64,000 nucleotides of DNA from Bradyrhizobium diazoefficiens (GCF_018131185.1 NZ_JAFCJE010000001.1:772001-836000); one strand, 5' to 3'; numbered from the stretch's first letter, positions 15,756-25,719 are shown. The notes: generated by a model from the letters alone, not told the origin. A program made the numbers and translations.

Positions 15756-16256
15756 TCAATGCAACGTCGGACTTCCGACCAGCCAGCTCTTCATCGCCAT
15801 GGTCCGGTCGTGGTCGAAGGGGCGGACGTGCCGGTCGGGCAGGATGAGACCTGCCATGCGGAAGATCGTCGCCAGGCCCCGCACGGGCGCGAGCGCCCAA
15901 TCGGCACCGACCGGCGGCAGCCAGCTCTCGAACCGTTCACGCACGATTTCGAGGCGATCCTGCTGTGCCGCGGCAATGGCGTGCAAGATTGCGTGCTCGC
16001 TGTCCGACATGCGCGGGCAAGTCGGGCAGTGCACTTCGATCGCCGTATGGGCCGTGCAGGCGAAGATCTCGATGATGGCTTCCAGCGAGAGCACCGCATC
16101 GCCGACGCGAAAATGGTCGTACACCTGCTGGATGTCGGCGGCTGTCGGAACGGCGCCTCCGCTGCGCGCCTTCGCCCTGAAACCCCAGATGAAGAGCCGT
16201 TCCGCCGCGCTGAGTGCGGGAACGTCGAGAGACCTCTGTGATGTCGATGAATGCAT
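15756..16256 (-). CDS. Small Cys-motif protein of unknown function (first of a pair)
   Basis: The 166-residue protein is not recognised. It has an N-terminal helical region (LSAAERLFIWGFRAKAR) and a central HCPTCPRMSDSEHAIL motif followed by a helix and GADWALAPVRGLATIF. I chose the ATG at 16256, which has AGAGG 4 bases upstream. A longer start at 16499 would add 81 Pro-rich residues of different composition and nearly touch the chemoreceptor start; it is less likely but possible. It is the first gene of a two-gene operon with a motif-sharing partner. Confidence 0.6.
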   Translation of the reverse strand: MHSSTSQRSLDVPALSAAERLFIWGFRAKARSGGAVPTAADIQQVYDHFRVGDAVLSLEAIIEIFACTAHTAIEVHCPTCPRMSDSEHAILHAIAAAQQDRLEIVRERFESWLPPVGADWALAPVRGLATIFRMAGLILPDRHVRPFDHDRTMAMKSWLVGSPTLH

Positions 16257-16527
16257 GAAGCCTCTGGCCCTTGGCTGCGCGCACGCCACAGCTCGCGCTG
16301 ATGTCTGCATCGATCGTTCTGCCAGAGCCCTCTCCAAGTCAACGCGCGGAAGGGCGATATCGAGGTGTTCTAGATTTGAAGAGCTCGCATCTCCGATGCG
16401 AGGCCGTGCTGGAGGAGGACGAAGCGGAGCGCCTTCGGCGGGCGCTTGGGGAACCGGAATGCTTAAGGCTTTGCTAAGAGGATCGGGATAAATTGGCATA
16501 TCTGTACCGCCAATTTTGCGAGCCCCG

Positions 16528-18210
16528 ATGATTTTCTCCCGCATCAGTTTCAAGCTGGTTCTGATTGTCGGCATCAGCCTCCTCGGCATGATCGCGCTGG
16601 CGCCGATCGCGCTGTCGACCCTGCGTGCGCAGATGGTGACCGATCGCCAGGTCAAGACGCAGCACATGGTCGATGTCGGCTACGGCATCCTCGCCCACTA
16701 TCAGAAGCTCGAGAGCGAGGGAAAACTCTCGCGCGAGCAGGCCCAGGCTGCCGCAATGGCTGAAATCAAGAGCCTGCGTTACGACAAGGTCGAGTATTTC
16801 TGGATCAACGACATGACCCCGAAGATGGTCATGCATCCGATCAAGCCCGAGCTCGACGGCAAGGATCTCTCCGGCATGAAGGATCCCGCCGGCAACGCGC
16901 TGTTCATGGGCTTCGTCGACGTCGTCAACAAGCACGGCGCGGGCTTCTACGGCTATCTCTGGCCGAAGCCGGGCTTCGACCAGCCGGTCGGGAAAATCTC
17001 CTACGTGAAGGGCTTTGCGCCCTGGGGCTGGATCATCGGCACCGGCATTTATCTCGACGACGTCGATGCGGTCTTCCGCCAGGCCGCGACGACGTTCGGC
17101 TACGTCTGTCTGGCCGTGCTGGTCCTGGTGCTCGGCGCGTCCTTTGTGATCGGTCGCAGCGTGACCCGGCCGCTTGCAAAGATCACCGCGCTGACCGAGC
17201 GCCTTGCCGCCGGCGACAGCGCCTTCGAGGTGCCCTACACCGATCGCAGCAACGAGGTCGGCGGGCTCGCCAAGGCGCTTGCCGTGTTCAAGGACAACGC
17301 GTCGGCGGTCGGCCGGATGCATGCCGAGCAGCAGGAGCTGAAGCAGCGGGCCGACGAGGAGAAGCGCAAGGCGATGGCCGATCTCGCCGGCAAGTTCGAG
17401 GCGAGCGTCCAGGCCGTCGTTCGCGAGGTCTTCAACGAAGCGCGCGCGATGCAGCAGGCCGCGCAGGGCATGTCGGAGACGGCGAACAAAGCGAGCGACC
17501 GCGCGAGCTTCGTCGCAACCGCCTGCCAGCAGGCCTCGACCAACGTGCAGACGGTGGCCTCTGCCGCCGGACAATTGTCGTCCTCGATCTCGGAGATCAG
17601 CCAGCGCGTCGCGCAGGCCGCGACCGTGGCCGACAAGGCCGCCGCCGACGGTCAGCGGACCAACGACACCGTGCAGGGGCTGGCTGCGGCCGCGCACAAG
17701 ATCGGCGAGGTCATCGATCTCATCAACCAGATCGCCTCGCAGACCAATCTGCTCGCACTCAACGCCACCATCGAGGCAGCGCGGGCCGGCGAAGCCGGCA
17801 AGGGCTTTGCGGTGGTCGCGAGCGAGGTGAAGTCGCTGGCGAGCCAGACCGCGAAGGCGACCGACGAGATCGGCGCCCAGATCACCGCGATCCAGGCCGA
17901 GACCAATCAGGTCGTCGGCAACATCGAGAGCATCCGCGCCACCATCATGGAGGTCAACGAGATCTCCTCCTCGATCGCCGCCGCCGTCGAGGAGCAGGGC
18001 GCCGCCACGCAGGCGATCGCCCACAGCGTGCAGGAGGCGGCCTCCGGCACCGACCAGGTCTCGCAGAACATCTCCGGCGTGACCGATGCGACCGCGGAGA
18101 CCGGCCAGGCCGCCGGCCTCGTGCTGCAATCGAGCGGCCGGCTGACACAGAAGCTGCAATCGCTCGAGAACGAGGTCAGCACTTTCGTCGCGGGCGTGCG
18201 CGCGGCCTGA
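16528..18210 (+). CDS. Methyl-accepting chemotaxis protein with single Cache domain
   Basis: The product is about 560 residues: a first membrane helix (residues 8-30), a periplasmic sCache_2-type domain (about 40-190, with [10 protein letters not shown] and [14 protein letters not shown]), a second membrane helix, a HAMP domain, and the cytoplasmic signalling hairpin with the invariant tip [27 protein letters not shown]. Such receptors sense small ligands, often carboxylates, and control CheA. The ATG at 16528 is used; a TTG at 16516 is in frame. There is no CheR-tethering pentapeptide at the C-terminus. No che genes are nearby. Confidence 0.92.
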   Translation: MIFSRISFKLVLIVGISLLGMIALAPIALSTLRAQMVTDRQVKTQHMVDVGYGILAHYQKLESEGKLSREQAQAAAMAEIKSLRYDKVEYFWINDMTPKMVMHPIKPELDGKDLSGMKDPAGNALFMGFVDVVNKHGAGFYGYLWPKPGFDQPVGKISYVKGFAPWGWIIGTGIYLDDVDAVFRQAATTFGYVCLAVLVLVLGASFVIGRSVTRPLAKITALTERLAAGDSAFEVPYTDRSNEVGGLAKALAVFKDNASAVGRMHAEQQELKQRADEEKRKAMADLAGKFEASVQAVVREVFNEARAMQQAAQGMSETANKASDRASFVATACQQASTNVQTVASAAGQLSSSISEISQRVAQAATVADKAAADGQRTNDTVQGLAAAAHKIGEVIDLINQIASQTNLLALNATIEAARAGEAGKGFAVVASEVKSLASQTAKATDEIGAQITAIQAETNQVVGNIESIRATIMEVNEISSSIAAAVEEQGAATQAIAHSVQEAASGTDQVSQNISGVTDATAETGQAAGLVLQSSGRLTQKLQSLENEVSTFVAGVRAA

Positions 18211-18404
18211 TCGACGCCAATCCCGTCTGCCGTGACGTGGATTATTGGCCTCGTCACGGCACGTGCGGCGAAGGGAAATTCCGGCCTGCGGGAGCGGTCA
18301 TCGCGACCGGCTACCTCGCTCTTGACGGCTACGGCTAAAGTGGAGAAGCAGGATCATCGAACCTGCCGCCCCGCGCCCGGCCTCGCGGGCATGGAGACCG
18401 CTGT

Positions 18405-21400
18405 ATGTCGTTCAAGAAACTCCTGATTGCCAATCGTGGCGAGATCGCCATCCGCATCGCGCGCGCGGCGGCCGATGCCGGCATCGCGACCGTTGCGATC
18501 CATCCCGCCGACGATGCGCTGTCGCTGCACGTGCGTGTCGCCGATGACGCGGTCGAAATCCCCGGCCGCGGCGCCCGGGCCTATCTCGACATCGATGCGG
18601 TGGTGAAGGCGGCGAAGAGCGTCGGCTGCGACGCCGTGCATCCCGGCTACGGTTTTCTCAGCGAGAACGCGGCGTTCGCCAGGGCCTGCGGCGATGCAGG
18701 CATCGTTTTCGTCGGGCCGAAGGCTGCGGCGCTGGACCTGTTTGGCGACAAGGTCGCGGCCCGGCAACTGGCAAAGCGCTGCGGCGTTCCGATCATCGCC
18801 GGCACCAGCGGGCCGTCCTCGCTGGAGGAGATTTCGGCGTTCTTCACATCGCTCGGTGGCAATGCGGCAATCGTGATCAAGGCGATGGCCGGCGGCGGCG
18901 GCCGCGGCATGCGCGTGGTGGAGAACGCGTCCGACCTCGCGGAAGCCTATGCGCGCTGCCAGTCGGAGGCCAAGGCCGCGTTCGGCTTCGACGGCGTCTA
19001 TGCCGAGCGGCTGATCCGGCAGGCGCGCCATATCGAGGTGCAGATCATCGGCGACCACTTTGGCGCGATCTCCCATCTCTGGGAGCGCGAATGCACCATC
19101 CAGCGCCGGCACCAGAAGCTGATCGAGGTGGCGCCGAGCCCCTCGCTGAGCGATCCCTTGCGCGGCCGCATCATCGAGGCTGCGAAGCAGCTCGCGACGG
19201 CGGCGTCCTACGACAATCTCGGCACCTTCGAATTCCTGGTCGACGGCACCGCCGAGGACAGTTTTGCCTTCATCGAGGCCAATCCGCGGCTTCAGGTCGA
19301 GCACACCGTCACCGAAGAGGTGCTCGGGCTCGACCTCGTCCGCGCCCAGCTCGCGGTTGCCGCGGGCGCTTCGCTGGCCTCGCTCGGCCTTGCACAAGGC
19401 GCGATCCCGAAACCGCGCGGCCACGCCATGCAGCTTCGCGTCAACATGGAAACGCTGGACGAGACCGGCGCGACGCATCCGACCGGCGGCGTGCTCGCTG
19501 TGTTCGAGCCGCCGTCGGGGCCCGGTGTTCGCGTCGATAGTTTTGGTTACGCCGGCTACAAGACCAGCGCGGCCTTCGATTCGCTGCTGGCCAAGGTCAT
19601 CGTGCATAGCCCGGGCGAGACCTGGCATGACGTCGTTGCCAAGGCCTCGCGCGCCTTGCGTGAGTTCCGGATCGACGGCGTCGTCACCAACATCGCCTTC
19701 CTCCAGGCCGTGCTCGCGCATCCCGATTTCAGGACCAATCGTATCGCGACCGACTTCATCGATCGCAATATCGCCAAGCTCGTCGAGGCGGCGGACGGCG
19801 CGGCCAAGCCGCTCTACTTCGCCGCGACCGAGCGAAGCGGTGGCCACAGCGCGGAGGCGCAAATTGCGCAAATCGTGCCCGAAGGCACGGTGATGGTCGC
19901 CGCGCCTTTGCAGGGAACCATCGTCACCATCCAGGTGAAGGAAGGCGAGATCGTGCGCCCGGGCCAGCAGCTCGCCGTGATCGAGTCCATGAAGATGGAG
20001 CATCTCGTGATGGCCGAGCAGGGCGGCCGTGTCATGAAGCTCGCGGCCGGCGACGGCGCCACGCTGATGCATGGCGAGGCGATCATGTATCTCGAGCCGC
20101 TCGACGTTGCGGCTGACAGCACGGCTGCGGAAACCGACGTCGATCTCGACCATATCCGTCCCGACCTTGCTGAGCTGATCGCGCGCCAGGCCAATACGCT
20201 GGATGCGAGCCGCCCGTCTTCGGTCGAGCGCCGCCGCAACACCAACCAGCGTACTGCGCGCGAGAACGTCGCCCAGCTCGTCGACGACGGCTCGTTCATG
20301 GAATATGGCAGCCTCGCCATTGCGGCGCAGCGGCGCCGGCGCAAGCTCGACGATCTCATCAAGAACACGCCGGCCGATGGCCTCGTCATGGGCGTCGCCA
20401 CGGTGAATGGCGAGAAGTTCGGCCCGGAAGGCGCGCGTTGCATCGTCGTGGCCTACGACTACACCGTGCTCGCGGGCACGCAGGGCCACATGAACCACAA
20501 GAAGATCGACCGCATGCTGACGCTTGCGGAAGACTGGCGCGTGCCGCTGGTGTTTTATGCCGAAGGCGGCGGCGGGCGGCCCGGCGACACCGATCGGCTG
20601 GGCATGACCGGGCTCGACGGCCCGTCCTTCGTGCAGTTCGCAAGGCTCTCCGGCCTGGTCCCGGTCGTGGGCGTGGTTTCCGGCTATTGCTTCGCCGGCA
20701 ACGCCGCGATGCTCGGCTGCTGCGACGTCATCATCGCGACCAAGAACGCCTCGATCGGCATGGGCGGCCCGGCCATGATCGAGGGCGGCGGGCTCGGCGT
20801 CTATCATCCAGCCGAGGTCGGACCTGTTACGTTCCAGTCGCCGAACGGCGTCATCGACATCCTGGTCGAGGACGAGGAGGAGGCAACGCGCATCGCGCAG
20901 AAGTACCTGTCCTATTTCCAGGGTGCGGTGAGGGAGTGGCAGGCCGCCGATCAGCGCCTGCTCCGCCGCGCGATCCCCGAGAACCGGCTGCGCGTCTACG
21001 ACATCCGCAGCGTCATCGATCTGGTCGCCGACAAGGACAGCGTGCTGGAGTTGCGGCGCGACTACGGCGTCGGCATGGTCACTGCGCTGATCCGGATCGA
21101 GGGCAAGCCGTTCGGCCTGATCGCCAACAACCCGCGCCACCTCGGCGGCGCGATCGATGCCGATGCCGGCGACAAGGCCGCGCGCTTCCTGCAGCTCTGC
21201 GATGCCTTCGATCTTCCGATCGTCTCGCTCTGCGACACGCCCGGCTTCATGGTCGGCCCGGAGGCCGAAAAGACTGCGATCGTGCGCCATGTCTCGCGGA
21301 TGTTCGTGACGGGCGCGAGCCTCACCGTACCGCTGTTCGGTATCGTGCTGCGCAAGGGCTATGGGTTAGGGGCGCAGTCGATGATCGGCGGCGGCTTCCA

Positions 21401-21710
21401 TGCCTCGTTCTTTACCGCGGCCTGGCCGACCGGCGAGTTCGGCGGCATGGGCCTGGAAGGCTACGTCCGCCTCGGCTTCCGCAAGGAGATGGAGGCGATC
21501 GCCGACCCCGAGGAGCGGGAGACCTACTACCGCAACAAGGTCGCCGAGCTCTATGCCAACGGCAAGGCCGTCTCGATCGCCTCGGTGTTCGAGATCGACA
21601 ACGTCATCGACCCCGCCGAGACGCGGCGCTGGATCATGGCCGGCCTGCGGTCCGTGCCGAAGCCGCCCGCCAGGACGGGAAAGAAGCGGCCGTGTATCGA
21701 TACGTGGTGA
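18405..21710 (+). CDS. Single-chain biotin-dependent acyl-CoA carboxylase (BC-BCCP-CT fusion)
   Basis: One 1101-residue chain holds all functions. Biotin carboxylase covers about residues 1-450, with the ATP-grasp glycine loop AMAGGGGRGMRVV and EANPRLQVEHTVTE. The biotin carrier covers about 495-567, with the biotinylation motif ESMKMEH and biotin-accepting Lys 530. The carboxyltransferase covers about 600-1090, with both N and C subdomains. The order matches the single-chain long-chain acyl-CoA carboxylases described from mycobacteria and Gram-negative bacteria, so acyl-CoA carboxylation is likely; chain-length preference is not visible. Most bacterial relatives are two-subunit enzymes. It lies 5' of a sigma54 activator on the same strand, separated by a palindromic repeat. 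Confidence 0.92.
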   Translation: MSFKKLLIANRGEIAIRIARAAADAGIATVAIHPADDALSLHVRVADDAVEIPGRGARAYLDIDAVVKAAKSVGCDAVHPGYGFLSENAAFARACGDAGIVFVGPKAAALDLFGDKVAARQLAKRCGVPIIAGTSGPSSLEEISAFFTSLGGNAAIVIKAMAGGGGRGMRVVENASDLAEAYARCQSEAKAAFGFDGVYAERLIRQARHIEVQIIGDHFGAISHLWERECTIQRRHQKLIEVAPSPSLSDPLRGRIIEAAKQLATAASYDNLGTFEFLVDGTAEDSFAFIEANPRLQVEHTVTEEVLGLDLVRAQLAVAAGASLASLGLAQGAIPKPRGHAMQLRVNMETLDETGATHPTGGVLAVFEPPSGPGVRVDSFGYAGYKTSAAFDSLLAKVIVHSPGETWHDVVAKASRALREFRIDGVVTNIAFLQAVLAHPDFRTNRIATDFIDRNIAKLVEAADGAAKPLYFAATERSGGHSAEAQIAQIVPEGTVMVAAPLQGTIVTIQVKEGEIVRPGQQLAVIESMKMEHLVMAEQGGRVMKLAAGDGATLMHGEAIMYLEPLDVAADSTAAETDVDLDHIRPDLAELIARQANTLDASRPSSVERRRNTNQRTARENVAQLVDDGSFMEYGSLAIAAQRRRRKLDDLIKNTPADGLVMGVATVNGEKFGPEGARCIVVAYDYTVLAGTQGHMNHKKIDRMLTLAEDWRVPLVFYAEGGGGRPGDTDRLGMTGLDGPSFVQFARLSGLVPVVGVVSGYCFAGNAAMLGCCDVIIATKNASIGMGGPAMIEGGGLGVYHPAEVGPVTFQSPNGVIDILVEDEEEATRIAQKYLSYFQGAVREWQAADQRLLRRAIPENRLRVYDIRSVIDLVADKDSVLELRRDYGVGMVTALIRIEGKPFGLIANNPRHLGGAIDADAGDKAARFLQLCDAFDLPIVSLCDTPGFMVGPEAEKTAIVRHVSRMFVTGASLTVPLFGIVLRKGYGLGAQSMIGGGFHASFFTAAWPTGEFGGMGLEGYVRLGFRKEMEAIADPEERETYYRNKVAELYANGKAVSIASVFEIDNVIDPAETRRWIMAGLRSVPKPPARTGKKRPCIDTW

Positions 21711-21759
21711 GGGCGGTGCAGCAACGCCCGCCAATTATCCGGGCGAGCCGCTTCCATAT

Positions 21760-21845
21760 CGTCATGCCCGGGCTTGTCCCGGGCATCCACGTTCTTTCGC
21801 ACGCGCGGTAACGCTTGGATGGCCGGGACAAGCCCGGCCATGACG
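21760..21845. repeat. Long palindromic intergenic repeat
   Basis: Arms of 21 bases at 21760-21780 and 21825-21845 match with one mismatch and contain CCCGGGCTTGTCCC and GGGACAAGCCCGG. This is a REP-like palindrome and a plausible hairpin terminator for the carboxylase gene 50 bases upstream. Confidence 0.8.
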
Positions 21846-21934
21846 AGGAGAGAGTATCGCCTCCCGGTTCCCGATTGACATCCCCGCCCGTGCTGCCAGA
21901 CTTTGCACAATAATACAGGGTGGAGACGTCTGCG

Positions 21935-23779
21935 ATGGCCAGCCTGTCGGCCTCGAACCATGTCGCCCGGGTCTTGTCCGTCGCCAATCATGTGGCCGAC
22001 GTCGATGCCTCTTCGCGGATTGCCAATTCCTGGCGGCGCTCCTTGATCAGCCACAAGCTCGACCCCGCCCGCCAGGGCCCGCCACAGACGTTGACCGAAG
22101 CCGAGTTCCGGCATGTCGCCCAGCCTATGGAGCAGACGATCCGGCTCGCCACGTCCGAGCTCGAGGATCTCGCCCGCGTGCTGCGGGAGGCCGGCTATTG
22201 CGTCAATCTTGCTGATGCGAACGCGACCATGCTGTTCAGCCGCTTGCCGGGCGAGGCCGACACTGAGATCTTCCTGCGCTGGAAGGTCTACACCGGCTCG
22301 AATTTTTCGGAGGCCCATGAAGGCACCAACGGGCTCGGCACCTGCCTTGCAGAACAAAAGCCGATCCTGGTTCACCGCGATGAGCATTTTCGCGAACAGT
22401 GGGGCATCTTCTCCTGTGCAGTGACGCCGCTGTTCGACCAGGCCGGCCGCATCGCGGGCGCGGTGAACATCACCTCGTGCCGCGACGACCTCAGCCGCGC
22501 CGCGCATCAGCTCGCGCTCGCGATCACGATGCAGGCCACGCGCCGGATCGAGGGCGCGATCTTTCGCGACCATTTTCGTGACGCCTGGATCGCCACTGTG
22601 CCCGGTGATGGCGGCAGTGGCCTGCTCGCCTATGACGACGACCGCCGCGTCGTCGGCGCGTGCCGGTCCGCCCGCGCACTCCTGGGCCTCACCGACGGCT
22701 TGATCGCTTCCGGCATCGACCTGTCGCGCTACATCAAGTTCGACCATCACGCTGCGCGCGACGAGGGCGACATCGTCCAGCTGCGCCGCGCCGATGGCAG
22801 TCCGTTGGGACGGGGTCAGATCGCGCCGCCGCGGCGCGCGCGGCCGCTCAGCAAGCGCCGCGATCCGCCCGTTGATCGCTTCGATGCGCTGCACCGGCTC
22901 GCCGGCGGAGATCCCGGCCTGATCGGAAGCGTGAGACGGCTGAAGCGCATCGGCGACCACAATCTGCCGGTGCTGCTGCAGGGCGAGACCGGCGTCGGCA
23001 AGGACGTGTTCGCGTGTGCCATTCACGCGGCGAGCAACCGGGCGCGCAACAATTATGTCGCGCTGAATTGCGCGGCGATGCCCGAGAGCCTGATCGACGC
23101 CGAGCTGTTCGGCTACGAGGCCGGTGCCTTCACCGGCGCGCGTCGCGACGGCTCGAAGGGCCTGATCGTGCAGGCCGACGGCGGTACGCTGTTCCTCGAC
23201 GAGATCGGAGACATGCCGATCGCACTGCAGACGCGCCTGTTGCGCGTGCTGGAAAACCGCGAGGTCTGGCCGCTCGGCGCGCTCAAGCCGGTCGCGGTCG
23301 ACATCCGCCTCATCAGCGCCACCCACCGCGATCTCGGCCGCCTGGCGGAGGAGGGCGCCTTCCGCGCCGATCTCTATTTTCGCCTGCGCGGCCTGGAGGT
23401 GCGTTTGCCGGCGCTGCGCGAGCGCGCCGACCGGGAGGACATCATTCGCCAGATCGCGCGCGAGGAGGCATCGAACTGCCGCTTCTCGGACGAAGCGTGG
23501 TCGCAGCTCTCGGCATATCCCTTTCCCGGCAATATGCGCCAGCTTCGCCACGTGCTGCGGCTCGCCGGCTGCACCGCGGAGAACGGCGTCATCACCGATG
23601 CGGACCTCGATCTGCCGCCGTTCGGCGGACAGGCGGCGGAGCCGGATCTTGCGAGTGCCGAACGCGCCACCATCGTCGAAGCCTTGCGCCAGCATGGCGG
23701 CCGCGTCACTGAGGCGGCGCGCGCCCTGAAGCTTAGCCGCGCCACGCTGTACCGAAAGATCAAGCAACTGAAGACCTAG
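21935..23779 (+). CDS. AcoR-like sigma54-dependent transcriptional activator
   Basis: The 614-residue protein has an N-terminal GAF-type sensor (about residues 80-210), an AAA+ domain with Walker A GETGVGKD, an intact GAFTGA loop near residue 395 that contacts sigma54, Walker B GGTLFLDEIGD, and a C-terminal Fis-type HTH (VTEAARALKLSRATLYRKIKQ). It should open sigma54 promoters on sensing a small ligand. The ATG at 21935 follows GGTGGAG at 9 bases; a GTG at 21920 is in frame. The only strong -24/-12 element I found nearby is at 25705-25719, driving the monooxygenase operon that faces this gene, which makes that operon the likely target. Confidence 0.92.
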   Translation: MASLSASNHVARVLSVANHVADVDASSRIANSWRRSLISHKLDPARQGPPQTLTEAEFRHVAQPMEQTIRLATSELEDLARVLREAGYCVNLADANATMLFSRLPGEADTEIFLRWKVYTGSNFSEAHEGTNGLGTCLAEQKPILVHRDEHFREQWGIFSCAVTPLFDQAGRIAGAVNITSCRDDLSRAAHQLALAITMQATRRIEGAIFRDHFRDAWIATVPGDGGSGLLAYDDDRRVVGACRSARALLGLTDGLIASGIDLSRYIKFDHHAARDEGDIVQLRRADGSPLGRGQIAPPRRARPLSKRRDPPVDRFDALHRLAGGDPGLIGSVRRLKRIGDHNLPVLLQGETGVGKDVFACAIHAASNRARNNYVALNCAAMPESLIDAELFGYEAGAFTGARRDGSKGLIVQADGGTLFLDEIGDMPIALQTRLLRVLENREVWPLGALKPVAVDIRLISATHRDLGRLAEEGAFRADLYFRLRGLEVRLPALRERADREDIIRQIAREEASNCRFSDEAWSQLSAYPFPGNMRQLRHVLRLAGCTAENGVITDADLDLPPFGGQAAEPDLASAERATIVEALRQHGGRVTEAARALKLSRATLYRKIKQLKT

Positions 23780-23856
23780 ATGGCGCAGTAGCGGTCAATC
23801 GCATGCGGACGCTTTCCCCTTGCGGAAGCAGGGTCTCTTCCGCGAAACGCGGATAT

Positions 23857-23927
23857 CGTAGGTGGCAAAGCGAAGCGTGCCCACCACCTTTATTGTGGTG
23901 TCTGACGGATGGTGGGCAAGGCCTACG
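23857..23927. repeat. Palindromic repeat at the end of the flavin reductase gene
   Basis: CGTAGG (23857-23862) pairs with CCTACG (23922-23927), and TGCCCACC (23878-23885) pairs with GGTGGGCA (23911-23918). The element lies between convergent genes and overlaps the flavin reductase stop codon. It looks like a dispersed Bradyrhizobium repeat and may terminate both transcripts. Confidence 0.65.
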
Positions 23928-24486
23928 AAAAATCCGTCCAGCTCAGATGGCGCGAATCGAGGTCGCCGACCGTCACGGTCTCGCGCATCTCTTGTGGCGT
24001 GTGAAAACTGCTGCGCAGGTACACTAGCGCCCGTGCCGCCTCCGCATGCGACACCCCGCGCACCTCGCCAACGAAAATCGAATGCGTCGCGGTCTCGAAC
24101 TCCCGCGCCAGAACGCAATCGAACGCGGCGACGGCGTCGGCCAGCATCGGGGCACCGGTCGCGCCGCGCGTCCACTGCCCGAAGGCGAAGCGGTCGTCGC
24201 CGTTGACGCCCTTCTGGCCGCTGAAGGTGAGCGCGAGCAGCGCGTGATCCTCGTGCAGGAAATTGATCGCGAAGGCGCCTTCCTCGCGGATGCGTGCATG
24301 TGCGCTGGCGTTGCGGTTGACGCAGACGATCAGCGACGGCGGCGAGTCCGACAGCGAGCAGGCCGAGGTCACGGTCAATCCCGTGCGCTTGCCGTGTTCG
24401 GCGCCCACCGTGACCAGCGCGACGGCACCGGCGCATTGGCGCATCGCCTGCTTGAAATCCTTGGCGTCGACAGGTTTGGCGTCCAC
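23923..24486 (-). CDS. Flavin reductase (FMN-binding split-barrel), monooxygenase partner
   Basis: The 187-residue protein has the flavin reductase-like split-barrel pattern: FKQAMRQCAGAVALVTV, GLTVTSACSLSDSPPSLIVCVN, FAINFLHEDH, and a late His-containing strand. Such proteins reduce FMN/FAD with NAD(P)H and hand it to a monooxygenase. The GTG at 24486 has GGAG 6 bases upstream and gives the usual length; an ATG at 24531 is in frame. It is the second gene behind a luciferase-like monooxygenase with a 55-base gap, a classic two-component pair. Its last bases overlap a palindromic repeat. Confidence 0.88.
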   Translation of the reverse strand: MDAKPVDAKDFKQAMRQCAGAVALVTVGAEHGKRTGLTVTSACSLSDSPPSLIVCVNRNASAHARIREEGAFAINFLHEDHALLALTFSGQKGVNGDDRFAFGQWTRGATGAPMLADAVAAFDCVLAREFETATHSIFVGEVRGVSHAEAARALVYLRSSFHTPQEMRETVTVGDLDSRHLSWTDFS

Positions 24487-24541
24487 GGAAATCTCCGAAA
24501 TTGCTGCGGGTGCGGCACGATCGTGCCGCACCCGCGTCGGG

Positions 24542-25639
24542 TCAAGCCGCCTTCTTCGCGGAGCCGAGATGCTTCAGGCGCGGCATCACCTCGTTCTTCA
24601 GCAGCGACAGTGAATGGTGCCAGGCCTCGGCCTTGTGCTTGTAGTCGAAGCCGAACACCAGGAGCACGCCGAAGCCGCCGACCTCGTCGTAGATCTTCTC
24701 GATCTTCTCGGCGACGGTCGCGGGCGAGCCGACGATCCAGTTCCGCTTGGCGCAATATTCGACGGTGACGTCGCTGTCGGCCACGTCGGGCGCGTGCTTC
24801 AGATAGTCCTTGAAGCCGAAATGACCGAGCAGCGGCAGAAAGTACTCGCTCATCATCCGGCCCATCATGTCGCCGGTCGAGAGCCTCCAGGCCTCTTCAT
24901 CCGTGTCGGCGACGAACACCTCGCGCACGAGGCGCCAGTCCGCGCGGTTCGGCTTGCGCCCGGTCTTGGCGGCGCCGATCTCGACGGAGTCCCAGTGGCT
25001 GCCGACATAAGCCGGGTTGAGGTTGAGGCTCATCGGGATGAAGCCGCGCTCTCCCGCGAGCTTCAGCGTGTCCGAGTTCTTCGAGAGACCAGCGACGCCG
25101 ATCGGCGGATGCGGCGTCTGCAACGGCTTGATGTGCGGCTTGAGGAAGTCGAACATCGTGTCCGGCTTGGTCACCGTCCAGAACTTGCCCTTGTAGGTGA
25201 AGGGTGCGGGATCGGACCAGAGCTTCAAAATGATCTCCAGCGCCTCGCGGGTCATGTCGCGGTTCTGTCCGCTCATGCCGTCGACGTTGAACATCGCCCA
25301 GTCGCTCGGCAGGCCCGACGCTGCGACGCCGAAATTGAGCCGGCCCTCGGAGAGATGGTCGAGCATCGCGACGCGGTTGGCGAGCTCGGCCGGGTGATGG
25401 TAGGGCAAAAGGAACCCGCCCGGCCCGATGCGAAGCTTCTTGGTCTGCATCAGCGCCTGCGCAATCAAGAGGTCCGGTGTGGGATTGGGTTCCCAGGGCG
25501 CGGTGTGGTGCTCGCCGACCCAGGCCTCCTGATAGCCGAGCTCGTCGAGCCAGCGCATGACCTGCAGGTCCCAGTCGTGTCCTTCCTTCAGACCGCACTC
25601 CGGCGGATGCGAAGGCATCGTGAAATAGCCGATCTCCAT
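24542..25639 (-). CDS. LLM-class flavin-dependent monooxygenase
   Basis: The 365-residue protein is a bacterial-luciferase-like TIM barrel. It opens with MEIGYFTMPSHPP, has EAWVGEHH, RIGPGGFLLPYHHP, and DHLSEGRLNFGV, all characteristic of group C flavin monooxygenases such as limonene monooxygenase-type and alkanal monooxygenase-type enzymes. It would use reduced flavin from the adjacent reductase and O2 to oxidise an organic substrate, which I cannot name. The ATG at 25639 has GAGGA 6 bases upstream; an ATG at 25651 lacks a ribosome site. A sigma54 promoter is 66 bases upstream. Confidence 0.9.
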   Translation of the reverse strand: MEIGYFTMPSHPPECGLKEGHDWDLQVMRWLDELGYQEAWVGEHHTAPWEPNPTPDLLIAQALMQTKKLRIGPGGFLLPYHHPAELANRVAMLDHLSEGRLNFGVAASGLPSDWAMFNVDGMSGQNRDMTREALEIILKLWSDPAPFTYKGKFWTVTKPDTMFDFLKPHIKPLQTPHPPIGVAGLSKNSDTLKLAGERGFIPMSLNLNPAYVGSHWDSVEIGAAKTGRKPNRADWRLVREVFVADTDEEAWRLSTGDMMGRMMSEYFLPLLGHFGFKDYLKHAPDVADSDVTVEYCAKRNWIVGSPATVAEKIEKIYDEVGGFGVLLVFGFDYKHKAEAWHHSLSLLKNEVMPRLKHLGSAKKAA

Positions 25640-25704
25640 GGGTTTCCTCATCTGGTGTTGACGCGTCTTGTCGCGCGTTGACGGATGTCAGTGCCGACCC
25701 ATGA

Positions 25705-25719
25705 GCAAGCGGTGTGCCA
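25705..25719 (-). promoter_or_regulatory. Sigma54 (-24/-12) promoter of the monooxygenase operon
   Basis: On the minus strand the sequence is TGGCAC-ACCGC-TTGC, a full match to the sigma54 core TGGCAC-N5-TTGC, with exactly 10 bases between the GG and GC dinucleotides. It points at the LLM monooxygenase gene and predicts a start site near 25693, leaving a 5' leader of roughly 50 bases. Confidence 0.85.

Noticed and set aside
16257..16499. N-terminal extension of the first Cys-motif protein to the ATG at 16499
   Set aside because: The extra 81 residues are Pro-rich with different codon use, and the ATG at 16256 has a better ribosome site; the extension remains possible.
18354..21290. 978-residue frame antisense to the acyl-CoA carboxylase
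   Set aside because: High-G+C coding DNA leaves long open frames on the opposite strand; the composition (His, Arg, Asp rich) and lack of motifs show it is a shadow.
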